This document shows positions 7,220 to 17,200 of a DNA stretch of 64,000 bases, in pieces. Source of the DNA: Saprospiraceae bacterium (GTDB lineage Bacteria > Bacteroidota > Bacteroidia > Chitinophagales > Saprospiraceae); contig JAIPBL010000019.1 of assembly GCA_021739645.1 (NCBI GenBank), forward strand, positions 16,206 to 80,205, in the 5' to 3' direction. Under the pieces are notes generated by a model. That model did not search any database, was not told the DNA's origin, and saw only the letters and a list, made by a program, of their open reading frames with translations. A program made the position numbers and the translations under genes. Within the stretch, counting starts at the first letter, position 1; the number at the start of each line of letters is the position of its first letter.

Positions 7220-7657
7220 AAGCAGTAGATTTTTAGTGAAAAAATGGGCAAAGCCATTTGACAATGGCCGAATTTGCTGACCCAAAATTAACGGATAGCG
7301 ACGGAGGCTGTCCTTCTTATCGGCAATAAATATTTGTTAAAGCAGGAAACGAGTAGAGTAGTCGTTGGCGAATAGAATTGTCACCAAAGCATTTGCTCCT
7401 AGATTGGCCAAAATAAAAAAGACGACTAGGCACATTAGGCCTAGCCGACTTTCAAAGATGGTTTTTTAAAGATTTTGGATAAACTCTCAGGGAATGAAAT
7501 ATTAGAGAATGTTTTTCGCCGGGTACAAAAAAATGATTTGCGGGTGTTAATTTCAGACCGCAAACATACAAACTACAAGTGCAGGACTTCTACTGTAAAG
7601 TAATAACCCTGTTGTTTGGACGAATAACTGTGCAGTTTTGACAGCGTTTTACAATTT
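7220..7657. other. Intergenic stretch of 438 bp
   Basis: Apart from the terminator at 7412-7449, no reading frame, RNA gene or repeat could be supported here. It separates two minus-strand genes and must hold the promoter of the lipoprotein gene, which I could not place. Confidence 0.5.
7412..7449 (-). terminator. Rho-independent terminator of the kinase-LytTR pair
   Basis: On the minus strand GGCTAGGC, loop CTAATGT, GCCTAGTC forms an 8-bp stem with one G-T wobble, followed three bases later by TTTTTTATTTT. It lies about 210 bp behind the LytTR regulator stop codon. Confidence 0.7.
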
Positions 7658-8422
7658 TTATTGGCCAGATTCAATTAAGAAATTGTTGAATTGCGCTTCA
7701 AAAGCCTCCATTTTGCCCACCGATATAGCTACTTCATCTCCCGTCCTCAGGTGAATGACGCCGTTCCTACCCGTGTGTGCATAGCGTTCAATGAAGCTCA
7801 AATTGACCAAATAACTATGGTGGCTACGTGAAAAAATGGAGCTGGGCAAAAGCTCTTCGACATCTTTCAAGGTCTTGGAGGCGGTGAACCGGGTTGTTTT
7901 GCCCGCTTTCAGGAAAAAAATGTCGGTGGTAGCGCCATCGGCCTGGCAGTAGATGATGTCACCCACTTTTATTACGACGTTTCCCTTTCGGGCGTCGGAA
8001 ATGAGGATGCTCTGCGATGCTGGGCTGGCCTTTTGTTCCCGCTCCATTTGCTCGATTTTTGCCGATGCACTTTGAATGGTACTGGCAAGGTCGGCTACGC
8101 TGTAGGGCTTCAAGAGGTAGCCCCAAGGTTGAATTTGGTTGATGGCCTGCACTGCGTAATTGGGGTAGGCCGTCACGAAGATGACGCCAAAGTTGGGGTT
8201 TTGGCATTTTTCAAGGAACTCGAAACCCGTGCCGAATGGCGGCATTTCTATATCGAGAAAGACCAGGTCGGGCTGGCTGCGCTGCAATTTTAATAGTGCA
8301 TCGCTGACGGAGCGGGCTTCTTCCAGGACTTTTACCTGTGGAAAAAAACGCTCCAACATGCCCCGCAAGGTATTGATGGCGCTGATTTCGTCGTCAATGA
8401 TAAAGGCGTTGATTTTTTTCAT
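7658..8422 (-). CDS. LytTR-family response regulator
   Basis: 254 residues. The receiver domain covers about residues 1-120: acidic pair at IIDDE (10-11), phospho-acceptor Asp57 in DLVFLDIEMP, conserved Lys105 in YLLKPYS. The C-terminal LytTR DNA-binding domain spans about 150-250 and includes YCQADGATTDIFFL and FSRSHHSYLVNLSFIERY, typical of the family. It starts 40 bp after the stop of a LytS-type histidine kinase on the same strand, and the two make a standard pair in which the kinase phosphorylates Asp57. Targets are unknown; the divergent T9SS-like OmpA gene beyond the kinase is one candidate (inference). Confidence 0.9.
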   Translation of the reverse strand: MKKINAFIIDDEISAINTLRGMLERFFPQVKVLEEARSVSDALLKLQRSQPDLVFLDIEMPPFGTGFEFLEKCQNPNFGVIFVTAYPNYAVQAINQIQPWGYLLKPYSVADLASTIQSASAKIEQMEREQKASPASQSILISDARKGNVVIKVGDIIYCQADGATTDIFFLKAGKTTRFTASKTLKDVEELLPSSIFSRSHHSYLVNLSFIERYAHTGRNGVIHLRTGDEVAISVGKMEAFEAQFNNFLIESGQ

Positions 8423-8462
8423 ATCGCTTTGGTTTTTTTAGCTACTGTGCACTTTTACCGTA

Positions 8463-11400
8463 CTATTGATTCAAATTGAAAGCACTTTTTGACTTCCTTC
8501 TGCCAGCGGTCAACAACGAAATGGTTACCTCGGTGCCATGCTTTCCTTCTTCCAATTTGCCAATGTCTTTGGTTACTAACTTTATATCTGCCGTGTAAAG
8601 GTGATTTAGCATCTGCAATTTCTTTTCAAGGAGTTTGAGGCCCTTTGATGGCCGATTGGGTGGCTTAAGGCGTTTTCTCCTCAGCGACTCTTCCATGCCC
8701 ACGCCGTTGTCGGTCAGGGTGCAGGTCAATCGATTTTTATCCATTTCAAAATGAACTGTCAATTTAGATATTCCATCTGGCGAGAGGCCATGAATAGTCG
8801 CATTTTCCAAAAGTGGTTGCAGCAACATGGCCGGGAACTTGGCTTGCGGGTCAATCCCTTCATCGCCAAGGATGGTATAACTGAAATGCTCGCCAAATCG
8901 AAGTTCCACCATGGCCAAATAATCCTTTACATATTGGAGTTCGTCTTTGAAAGATATGAATTCTACCTCCGAAAAGGCCATTGTTCGGCGAAGCAGGTCA
9001 GAAAAGATAGAGATGTATTCACTGGCTTTTTCAGGGTCGGGTGGATAGAAAAACTGTTGGATGGCATTGATGCTGTTGCCCACGAAGTGAGGGTTCATTT
9101 GCGACTTGATGGCTTGCAGGTGCAGTTCGGCTGCAGTCCCTTGCAGTTGCAGGAAAGCTGCCCTTCCTTTGAATATTCTATAAATGAAAATACCAATCAG
9201 CGAAAAAGTGAATAGCATAGCCCACAAGGTTTGCCACCAATAGGGCATCACAGTTATGATGATTTTATCGGGTTGGATGCTGCGAATGCCGCCTGGAAGG
9301 ATAGCTGTGGTGGTATTCAGAAACCGTCCGGGTGTTAGGCTCAACCCGTAATTTTGCACACTGCCCTGAATGGTGTCCGTTTTTATTTTTTTGCCAAACA
9401 GGCAATTAATGACATTTTCAAAAGTGATAGCATAAAAAGGTAAAAGCATCTCCTGCTTGCTGTATTCAAATTGCAAATTGCCCCGGGTGCTGTAATGTAG
9501 GCTGGCCAGCTCTACCTCCAGCATAGTTGCACCAGGCGGTAGCGAAATTTTGTGCTGACCGAGGTTTTCGTTTGTCAGGTCGTATTGTTGCTTGTCATTG
9601 CCGTCAATGTATTTTACGCCAACGATGTGGGTTGGGAAATCACTGGGTTCATCTTTTTGTTGCAAAATCAGCTGGGAAAGCCCAGAAACAGTGGCGGCCC
9701 AAAGCGTGTCTTGGTCCACAAACACAGCATTTATGTCGTCGCTAGCCAGTCCATTGATTTGACTGTGGTGCCCAACCCTCCAATTGGTGTCAATCGAAAA
9801 AACACCCTTGTTGGTGGCCAACCAAACCCTCCCGTTTGCATCCGCAAAGATGGTTTGGATGTTTTCGATGGGCTTTGCCAGCTTGTCATTGATGATGTCA
9901 ACCCTGACCACTTCCCCTTTGTTGACGGTCACTTTTAGTAGGCCGTAGTCTGGTGTTGCTACCCAAAGCGCATCTTTACCTGCTTGTTTGATGTCCAGGA
10001 TTCTGCTGGCAAGTGGCCGAAAATGGTGACCCCATGATTTTTTGAAACCATCTTTCTCTGAAAACAAACCATCGAGTTTGCCAGCCCAAAGGCTATTTTG
10101 GGCATCGGGGAATACTATCATGGTGCGTCCTTCAGCTATAATTTTGGAGTTAGCGCCCTTGTCTTCCCAATTCATAAAGTGATTGGAAGTCCCTCCCCAA
10201 ATCTTGCCATCATACCAATTGGCCGATTTATAGGAGCCAACCGAGTTGGTCAATTGTAGAATACCCAGCTTTTCGGTGACGACGGCTTTGTCGGAAACCG
10301 CCATCCAGGTGCTGTCGGGTAGGGGTAGAATCTGCCTGATCCTATTGTAACCGATGTACTCTTTGATGGAGACCACTTTCCAGGTGCCATTCTTTTTTAG
10401 ATACAGGTGCCCCTTGTCATCGCCTGCTGCCAATCGGCCATCCAATAACTTGCAGATACTGATAACATTGTTTGACCGTAGTGGTGAGTTGGCACTAACC
10501 CGGTAATTTTGAACGGCATTTTTAGGCAAGGTGTATGCGCCGTCGTGGAGGGTGGCGAACCAAATATTTTTTTCCCGGTCTTCATAAATTTGCGATACCC
10601 GTTTCCCATAAAGGTACTTTTCCGGGTGTTTAAGGTTATGTTTTCGATGGTCAAAACAAAACGCCCCTTCGTCATTGTTGCTCACCCAAAACTTGCCCTC
10701 ACTGTCCGTGTAAGCAGTAGCAGAGGCCAACCCCAGAAGCCTGTCAATTTCCTTGAAACTTCCGTTTTCATATTCAAGCAAAAGTATGCCTTCCTTGTAC
10801 AGGTACAACAGCCGATTGCCGCTTTGTGCCATGCTGACATACCTGGTTTTTGAAAAAAAATCAAACGCTGAAGTAGGTCCTTTTTCTATGCCCTGTTTAA
10901 GTTTTTTTATGGTCTCAGCAGAAACACTAAGAAATGGAGGTGGCGTCGTGAACCTGATGTCAAACATGTTTTGGCTGGTCACCTTGTAGATGAACCAAAA
11001 CCCAAAAGCGAAAATTGAGCCTCCAAATTCACCGACTTTGTGGATGGAATTTTTAGAAGTGTAAATATCCACCCCGTCTTCATGCAGGCAATAAAGATTG
11101 TTTGTGCTAGAGCCTAGCCAAATCCGGTGCTGACGGTCTTCATGAAAATTGAAATTCCCGGCCTTATTCACTTTTGCAAGTGATGAATCGATGGTAGCAT
11201 TTGTAATCATGCCGTCCTGGAAATAAGCAGGGTGCTGCCCAAAACAGGACAACCAGATTCTGCCCTTGCTGTCCTCAAAAATATTGACCACCTCGTTGTC
11301 TGGCAGTCCATCCTTCATCCCAAAAACCTTGAACCTCGTTCCATCGAACCGCACCAAGCCCTTGTCCGTGCCAAACCATATATAGCCTTTCTGATCCTGT

Positions 11401-11540
11401 AACGTACAATAAACCACCCCACTTGGCAACCCGTCGTTTACGCCATAGTGTAGGTAAGCAGGCTCTTGCCCATGGCACGGCAGTACCAATATCGGCATTA
11501 GCAGCAGGACTATCAGTGGTCGAAAAAAGCTCAATTTCAT
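8463..11540 (-). CDS. Propeller-sensor histidine kinase, LytS-type
   Basis: 1025 residues from the ATG at 11540; MKLSFFRPLIVLLLMPILVL is a good signal peptide, while the longer upstream frame has none. Periplasmic part: two-component-regulator propeller repeats, such as DQKGYIWFGTDKGLVRFDG, DSKGRIWLSCFG and DANGRVWLATNKGVFSID, then a Y_Y_Y-like beta domain and one membrane helix (WWQTLWAMLFTFSLIGIFIY). Cytoplasmic part: the kinase domain with the phospho-His in QMNPHFVGNSINAIQQFF, and a GHKL ATPase with LLQPLLENATIHGL and TDNGVGM. Its regulator follows 40 bp later. The ligand is unknown; homologous propeller kinases of gut Bacteroides sense oligosaccharides, but no carbohydrate-use genes lie here. 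Confidence 0.9.
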   Translation of the reverse strand: MKLSFFRPLIVLLLMPILVLPCHGQEPAYLHYGVNDGLPSGVVYCTLQDQKGYIWFGTDKGLVRFDGTRFKVFGMKDGLPDNEVVNIFEDSKGRIWLSCFGQHPAYFQDGMITNATIDSSLAKVNKAGNFNFHEDRQHRIWLGSSTNNLYCLHEDGVDIYTSKNSIHKVGEFGGSIFAFGFWFIYKVTSQNMFDIRFTTPPPFLSVSAETIKKLKQGIEKGPTSAFDFFSKTRYVSMAQSGNRLLYLYKEGILLLEYENGSFKEIDRLLGLASATAYTDSEGKFWVSNNDEGAFCFDHRKHNLKHPEKYLYGKRVSQIYEDREKNIWFATLHDGAYTLPKNAVQNYRVSANSPLRSNNVISICKLLDGRLAAGDDKGHLYLKKNGTWKVVSIKEYIGYNRIRQILPLPDSTWMAVSDKAVVTEKLGILQLTNSVGSYKSANWYDGKIWGGTSNHFMNWEDKGANSKIIAEGRTMIVFPDAQNSLWAGKLDGLFSEKDGFKKSWGHHFRPLASRILDIKQAGKDALWVATPDYGLLKVTVNKGEVVRVDIINDKLAKPIENIQTIFADANGRVWLATNKGVFSIDTNWRVGHHSQINGLASDDINAVFVDQDTLWAATVSGLSQLILQQKDEPSDFPTHIVGVKYIDGNDKQQYDLTNENLGQHKISLPPGATMLEVELASLHYSTRGNLQFEYSKQEMLLPFYAITFENVINCLFGKKIKTDTIQGSVQNYGLSLTPGRFLNTTTAILPGGIRSIQPDKIIITVMPYWWQTLWAMLFTFSLIGIFIYRIFKGRAAFLQLQGTAAELHLQAIKSQMNPHFVGNSINAIQQFFYPPDPEKASEYISIFSDLLRRTMAFSEVEFISFKDELQYVKDYLAMVELRFGEHFSYTILGDEGIDPQAKFPAMLLQPLLENATIHGLSPDGISKLTVHFEMDKNRLTCTLTDNGVGMEESLRRKRLKPPNRPSKGLKLLEKKLQMLNHLYTADIKLVTKDIGKLEEGKHGTEVTISLLTAGRRKSKSAFNLNQ

Positions 11541-11672
11541 GGCGTGAAAAGTACGCCGATTTTTCAAAAACGCCCCCCACAACCTTTTAACCCTGTCGAA
11601 AAGCAAAACAACCATGCAGTTTTTTCCCATTTTTGTTCCATCAACACTTGTCCCAAACCGAAATTGACGCAC

Positions 11673-13751
11673 ATGGTTCTCCGAATGCTTGCCCTATTTG
11701 CTTGTTTATCTTTGGTAAAAACTGCCACGGCGCAGGATGCGGCCACATGGAAAAAAAATGGCAACGACCTATTGGCAGCCGGACAGTTCCAACCCGCCCT
11801 CGAAGCCTTTTTGAATGCCGAAAAAACGGCACCCATCGATGCTGGAACTCGCACCAATATTGGCATCTGCCACTATCACCTCCACCATCCGATGGAAGCC
11901 GAGGCGCAACTCCTGGCTGCCTTTCAGGCAAAAAAAGAACCACCGCCCATCAATTACCTCTACCTCGCCAAGCTCCAGCAAGCCCAGCTTCACTTTGAAA
12001 AAGCCCCCATTTTTTACAAGCAATTTTTAAGAAAAACACCTGCCGACCACCCGTGGCGCCCAGCCGTTCGGGACGAAATCAGGCGCTGTGCGACTGGCCT
12101 GCGGCTGCGCCGCCAGTCCCCACTTGCCGCTGTGCTGCCGCTTGCCGACATCAATTCCAATGCCGACGATTTTAAGCCACTGCCCAGCCCATCCGGGCAG
12201 GAGCGGCTCTATTTTTCTGCGAATGGCCGAAGCACCACCGCCACCGATATTTTTTTTACGGAAGTAAGAGCAGGCGATTGGTCGGCACCCAATCTGCTGA
12301 ACCGCTTCGTCAACGGCGCCGACCATGAGGTTGCACTCGGCTTCGACGAGGATGGGGCGAACCTCTTTTTTTTCCGAGGAAAAACGCTGCAAAACGGCCA
12401 AATTTTAGTGGACTCCTTTCGGGAAAACCCCCTCGAACGCACCCTGTTTTTCGAACCGTTTGCCGGGCCGATGCGACCATCAGAAGGCGACTGCGAACCC
12501 TTTTTCTTCAATGACAGCATCCTCGTCTTCGCCAGTAGGCGGGCAGGCAGCTTTGGTGGCCTCGACCTCTACGTGAGCACCCAAACCAACGGCATTTGGA
12601 GCCCCGCCCTAAACCTTGGCCCCGTCATCAACTCGGCTTACGACGAAACCTCGCCCTTCCTCTCAAGGGACGGGCGCACCCTCTATTTTTCGAGCAACGC
12701 CACCGCTCGCAGCATGGGCGGCCTCGACATCCAGCGGGCCACCTACCTCGACTGGTCGGCCCGCTGGTCACCACCCATCAACCTCGGCCCGCCCATCAAC
12801 TCCGCTGCCGACGACGACCATTTCATGCTCTCCCACGGGGGAGACCGGGGCTTTTTCGACTCCGACCGCATCATCGGCGAAGGTGGGCGTGACCTTTTCG
12901 TAGCACTTTTCGACCAGCCATGTGAATGGCAACTGAGCGAATCGTCGCCCGTTGCCTTTTGCCTCGTTGCCGAAGGCAAAAAAACTCTCGAAATAAGCGA
13001 GCGGGCCGTTCAGCCACCGGGCGTTTTTTTCGATGAAATCAGCTCCTTCGAGCTGCCGGTGATGACGCTACCACCGCCCGGCGGCACACCGATTGAGCAA
13101 ACCGTCAACCAGTTTGCGTTGCTGGCGCAATTGCTCAAAAAATATCCAAAACTGGAGGTCACGGTTGCGCTCCACTCCGCAGAAGGGGACGATGCCGTGG
13201 GTGCTTTTTTGTTCGCTTCGCAAACGGCCACCGACCTGCTACGGCAAGAGGGCGTTGGCACTGAGCGGGTGACGCTGCTCTTCGCTGGCAGCAGCTTCCC
13301 CGTTGCCGATGGTGCTTTCGAAACGAACCGCCGAGCAGAGGTTTTTATCGAAAATCCAACCATCTTGCCCTTTGAGTTGCGCCGCCCTCCGCTGCCACCG
13401 GGAGCGTTCAAAGCGGAGTTTTTTCAAAAAAGCATGACCAGCCTCGCCTACTGGGTGACGGTTGATGGTGGGCGGGAAGGTGTTGACGGGAAAGGCTTGG
13501 CGAAACTTTTTGAGCTGTATCCAGCAGGGCTGCTGGAGCGGCGGCCAGGGCAGGGCAGCTTGATTTTTTCGCCCGGACTGTACCTCACCTACGATTCCAC
13601 CGAGGAGTGGCAACGGGCGCTGGTGCTCGATGGTTACCCTTCGGCCACCATCATCCCCTACCTGCGGGGCTTTGCACTGACGAAAGAGGCTGCTGCGAGG
13701 TTTGTTGATGACTTCCCAGATTTGCAGAATTTCATTGATAATGAGAATTAG
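11673..13751 (+). CDS. TPR / beta-propeller / degenerate OmpA protein, PorE-like
   Basis: 692 residues from the ATG at 11673, which opens the signal peptide MVLRMLALFACLSLVKTATA. The order is: TPR-like helices (about 25-150; WKKNGNDLLAAGQFQPALEA), PD40/WD40-like propeller repeats (170-400; LYFSSNATARSMGGLDIQRA), then an OmpA-like region (452-560) ending NRRAEVFIENP, and a C-terminal SPOR-like stretch (565-692). This is the layout of PorE-type proteins that tie the T9SS to the cell wall. In the OmpA region the usual HTDxxG peptidoglycan-binding residues are replaced by LHSAEGD, so wall binding may be lost. It is divergent from the propeller kinase (132 bp between starts). Its stop codon is supplied by palindromic element copy B. 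Confidence 0.75.
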   Translation: MVLRMLALFACLSLVKTATAQDAATWKKNGNDLLAAGQFQPALEAFLNAEKTAPIDAGTRTNIGICHYHLHHPMEAEAQLLAAFQAKKEPPPINYLYLAKLQQAQLHFEKAPIFYKQFLRKTPADHPWRPAVRDEIRRCATGLRLRRQSPLAAVLPLADINSNADDFKPLPSPSGQERLYFSANGRSTTATDIFFTEVRAGDWSAPNLLNRFVNGADHEVALGFDEDGANLFFFRGKTLQNGQILVDSFRENPLERTLFFEPFAGPMRPSEGDCEPFFFNDSILVFASRRAGSFGGLDLYVSTQTNGIWSPALNLGPVINSAYDETSPFLSRDGRTLYFSSNATARSMGGLDIQRATYLDWSARWSPPINLGPPINSAADDDHFMLSHGGDRGFFDSDRIIGEGGRDLFVALFDQPCEWQLSESSPVAFCLVAEGKKTLEISERAVQPPGVFFDEISSFELPVMTLPPPGGTPIEQTVNQFALLAQLLKKYPKLEVTVALHSAEGDDAVGAFLFASQTATDLLRQEGVGTERVTLLFAGSSFPVADGAFETNRRAEVFIENPTILPFELRRPPLPPGAFKAEFFQKSMTSLAYWVTVDGGREGVDGKGLAKLFELYPAGLLERRPGQGSLIFSPGLYLTYDSTEEWQRALVLDGYPSATIIPYLRGFALTKEAAARFVDDFPDLQNFIDNEN

Positions 13752-14005
13752 GGGTTGAAATAGCTTTGAACGTGCCGTAGGCGCACGATGAATTTGGGCG
13801 TTACATCAGCCATGTTGTGTTGAAATAGCTTTGAACGTGCCGTAGGCACGAAATGTTGGTAGTAATTTACCCAAACGACGGTCTGCGTGCCGTAGGTACG
13901 CAACTACTACCACGATTCGTTGTGTACCTATGGCACGCAGACCCGTTTTTCAATCCATTTCTACCGATATTTTGTGCCTAACGGCACATTTCAACCCTTA
14001 ATTCG
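13743..14005. repeat. Palindromic MITE-like element, copy B, with 10-bp target duplication
   Basis: The element is flanked by the direct repeat CATTGATAAT at 13733-13742 and 14006-14015. Ends and central stem (13883-13904 with 13919-13940, two mismatches) match the copies near 4.0 and 55.9 kb. Within the left arm a segment starting TTGAAATAGCTTTGAACG is duplicated (13755 and 13820, 65 bp apart), which makes this copy about 60 bp longer. The left end GAGAATTAG provides the stop codon of the preceding CDS. Together with the weak promoter at 14105-14112 this accounts for what I can see in the 457-bp intergenic gap 13752-14208. Confidence 0.85.
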
Positions 14006-14104
14006 CATTGATAATTGAAATGGCGCCATCCCGTCATTTGCCGAGCTTTTTGTCAAAAATCCTCCAAACCTTCGTTTTCAATGGCCGTCCGAAAATAATC
14101 GGCC

Positions 14105-14112
14105 TAACTTCG
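14105..14112 (+). promoter_or_regulatory. Possible -7 promoter box of the 2371-residue adhesin
   Basis: TAACTTCG differs from TAnnTTTG at one base and lies 97 bp before the start codon. No clear TTG box was found at the right distance, so this is only a candidate. Confidence 0.3.
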
Positions 14113-14208
14113 TACCCTAACCCATTGGTTAAAAGTCACCCTGATGGCACGTCAAACTACCGTGCAATGCGCTATTTTCAACTGATTACTCACAAAAATT
14201 ATCCTGTG

Positions 14209-17200
14209 ATGAAAAAACGTCTCCAACTATTCTTTACCCTAATTTCCATTTGCTTTTTCATTCAAAACGCCCTTGCCCAGCAAGGCGGTAATATCATCGG
14301 CCCGCAGACGCTCTGTGTGGGTGCGTGCGACACCTACGAGGTAGTGTTGTTTAGTCCAAACGAATTCATCGAAGTGGTCACTTGGGGAGCAAACACTGGG
14401 ACTACCGTTGGCACTGGCAACCCAATTTCTTTTTGTCCCCAAGTCACAGCGCCTGGCACAGTGGTCTTGACAGCGGTGGTTATTGCTTTTGGCCCAAACG
14501 GGAACACAATCACTTATGACATGCAACTCCCCATAGTGATTACCTATGGCCTAACTCCCGTAATCGTGCCCACCATCGCCTCTTGCCCGCAGGACAGCAG
14601 CAACCAAAGCCCCTGCGAAAAGATTTGTGCTTTCGGCACGGCGCAGTACGAGGTGACGGGCATTCCTCCCACCACGCCCGTCACCTGGTCGGTGCAGGGT
14701 GCGCAGAGTTTCACCCCGAACGGACATATCGTGACGGTGGAGTGGGGGGCACCGGGGCAGGGGCAGGTGAGCGTGGTGGCGGGGGGGAATCCCGGTTCCA
14801 ACGGCCCTTTTCAATTTTTTTGTGGGCAGCAGAGCATAAGCGCTGCCCCCAATAGCACATCCGAAATCTATTTCAGCGAAGCAGATGGCACAGCACCTTA
14901 CACGGTAACCTATACTTGGAACGGTGTTGCACAAGCTCCCTTTACTTTACAATCTATGCCCACCGTTATGCCTTTCGCATCACCCGGTACTTATGTATTC
15001 ACTGTGACCGATGCAACTGGCCAAACTGACAACTGCACAACGACTGTCACCAATAGCGCCCAAGATTGTTGGGTCTCCGCTTACCCAAGTAATATTGACC
15101 ATCAAACCGATTTTTTAGCTTGCAATGGTGCTATTCAATTGGTGGGCGTTGGAGGGTTTCCACCCTACACGTTTCAATGGAGCAACGGAAACACCACCCA
15201 AAATCTGAACGACGTTTGCTGTGGCACTTATTCAGTTACGGTGTCAGATGCTTCGGGTTGTTTTTCGTCCACTTCAATTATCGTCGCCTGCCCCGACTCC
15301 ACCTCCACCTGCGCTGGCGAAACCTCCCTCTGCGTTGAAATCCTCGAAGAACCCGAAGCGAACATCGGCTCACTGCCACCGCCGCAGCCCAATGGTACGA
15401 TTGCCATTTGCCAAGGGCAAACCATCTATTTTCAAAACAACAGCCTCAACGCCACGAGCTACGTCTGGGATTTTGGGAACTTCAACACCTCCACCCAGTT
15501 CGAGCCGAGCCAGACCTACGATGTGCCGGGCAGCTACATCGTCTCGCTCATTGCCCGAAACGAATGCTACTGCGCCGACACCAGCTTCGTCGAGGTCTAT
15601 GTCATCGCTGCCGATGTGCCGGAAATCAACTGCACGGGCACCATCTGCGAGGGAGAAACGGTCACGTACAGCACCGATACTAATTGCGGCACATACACTT
15701 GGGCACTAACGGGCAGCTACAACATCCTCGACGGCGGTATGCCGACCGACAATTTCATCACGGTGGAATGGCTGGCCGGGCCACAAGGCACCATCTCGCT
15801 GAGTGTGGCGGGCTGCGCCGGAACGGTCTGCACCCTGCCAAACGTCGTGCCCATCCCCATCATCTCCGACAACGTGCAAATCCAAGGCCCCGACAAAGTC
15901 TGCGAGGGCAGCACCGAGGAGTACTACATCCCTGATTATCAAGGCACTAGCATCAACTGGACAGTGCTAGGCAGCGGTAACATCACCGACGGGCAGGGGA
16001 CTGAAAGGATTACGGTGAATTGGTTTGGCAACGCCAATCAGGGCAACCCGCAGCGGGTCATCGTTGAATTCGAGAACTGCTACCTCGGCTGCTCCGGCAA
16101 GGACACGCTGGATGTGAACATCGTGCCGGGCTTTTACGCCACCGGCCCCATCGAGGTTTGCGCCAGCAGCAGCGGCACGTACCAGAGCCGCAACACCGTC
16201 ACAAATGCGCTTATCCCTGCCAACTGGCAGGTAATCAACAGTTTAGGTGCGGTAGTTTGGTCGTCGCCTGCGGCAACCAACACGGCGAACATTCCCTTCA
16301 ACTTCCCAGCAGGAGCCTACACCGTGCGAGCCACTGCGGCAAACGCCAGTAGTTATTGCAACAATGGTTACAATATTTACATCAAACTAGTGGCGCCGCC
16401 GCCCGCTCCAACGGCGATTACGGGCGAGGACGAAATCTGCCCCGGACTGACTTACAGCTACGAAGGAGTCGGGTTAGCTACCACCGATTTTACTTGGACA
16501 TTTACAGGCGGTGCTCCTGCCAATTTCGGCGGAAATCCGGCCAACGTCACTTGGAACGCCGCTGGGCCATACGCTATTTCCGTGGTGCAAACAGCGACCA
16601 CCGGGCTAGCCTGCACCTCGCTCCCGGCCTCGCTTACGGTTAACCCCATACCTGCTTTCAGCGTCACGGGCGATAGCCAAGTCTGCCGAGAGCAGAGCGG
16701 GACGTACAGCGTACCCTTTTTTGAAAATATTGATTATCAATGGGTTATCAGTCCAGCTGCCGCCGGAACGGTAGTCAGTGGCGCAAACACTGAGCAGGTC
16801 GAAGTGCTGTGGCATACCGACGGCCCGGCGACGGTGGGCGTGACCGTTTGCGGAGCGACCGAAAACTACAACGTCACGGTGCTGCCGCTGCCGGAGCCTG
16901 TGGCGCAGACGCCCGCCAACCTCTGTCAAGGTGAAACAGCGGTGATCCAGACGACCGTGGGCTACGCCAGCTATGTTTGGAACAACGCCAGTGGTGCGCA
17001 GATTTCGACGTTGACCACTCCGAGCCTCGGTGCTGGCAATTACGAAGTGGAAGTCACGGACGCCAACGGATGCGTGGGCGACACGATTTTCGAAATCATC
17101 GAGCTAGCCGGCCCAAACATCTCAATTTCAACGCCAGCCTACTACGCCCTCTGCTCTGGCGGCCCGGCGGCTGTCTTGCATGCAACCGAGAGCAGCCCAG

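Noticed and set aside
12596-12903. Long frames on both strands within the PorE-like gene
   Set aside because: They are shadows caused by codon bias of the real gene, with proline/arginine-rich nonsense translations.
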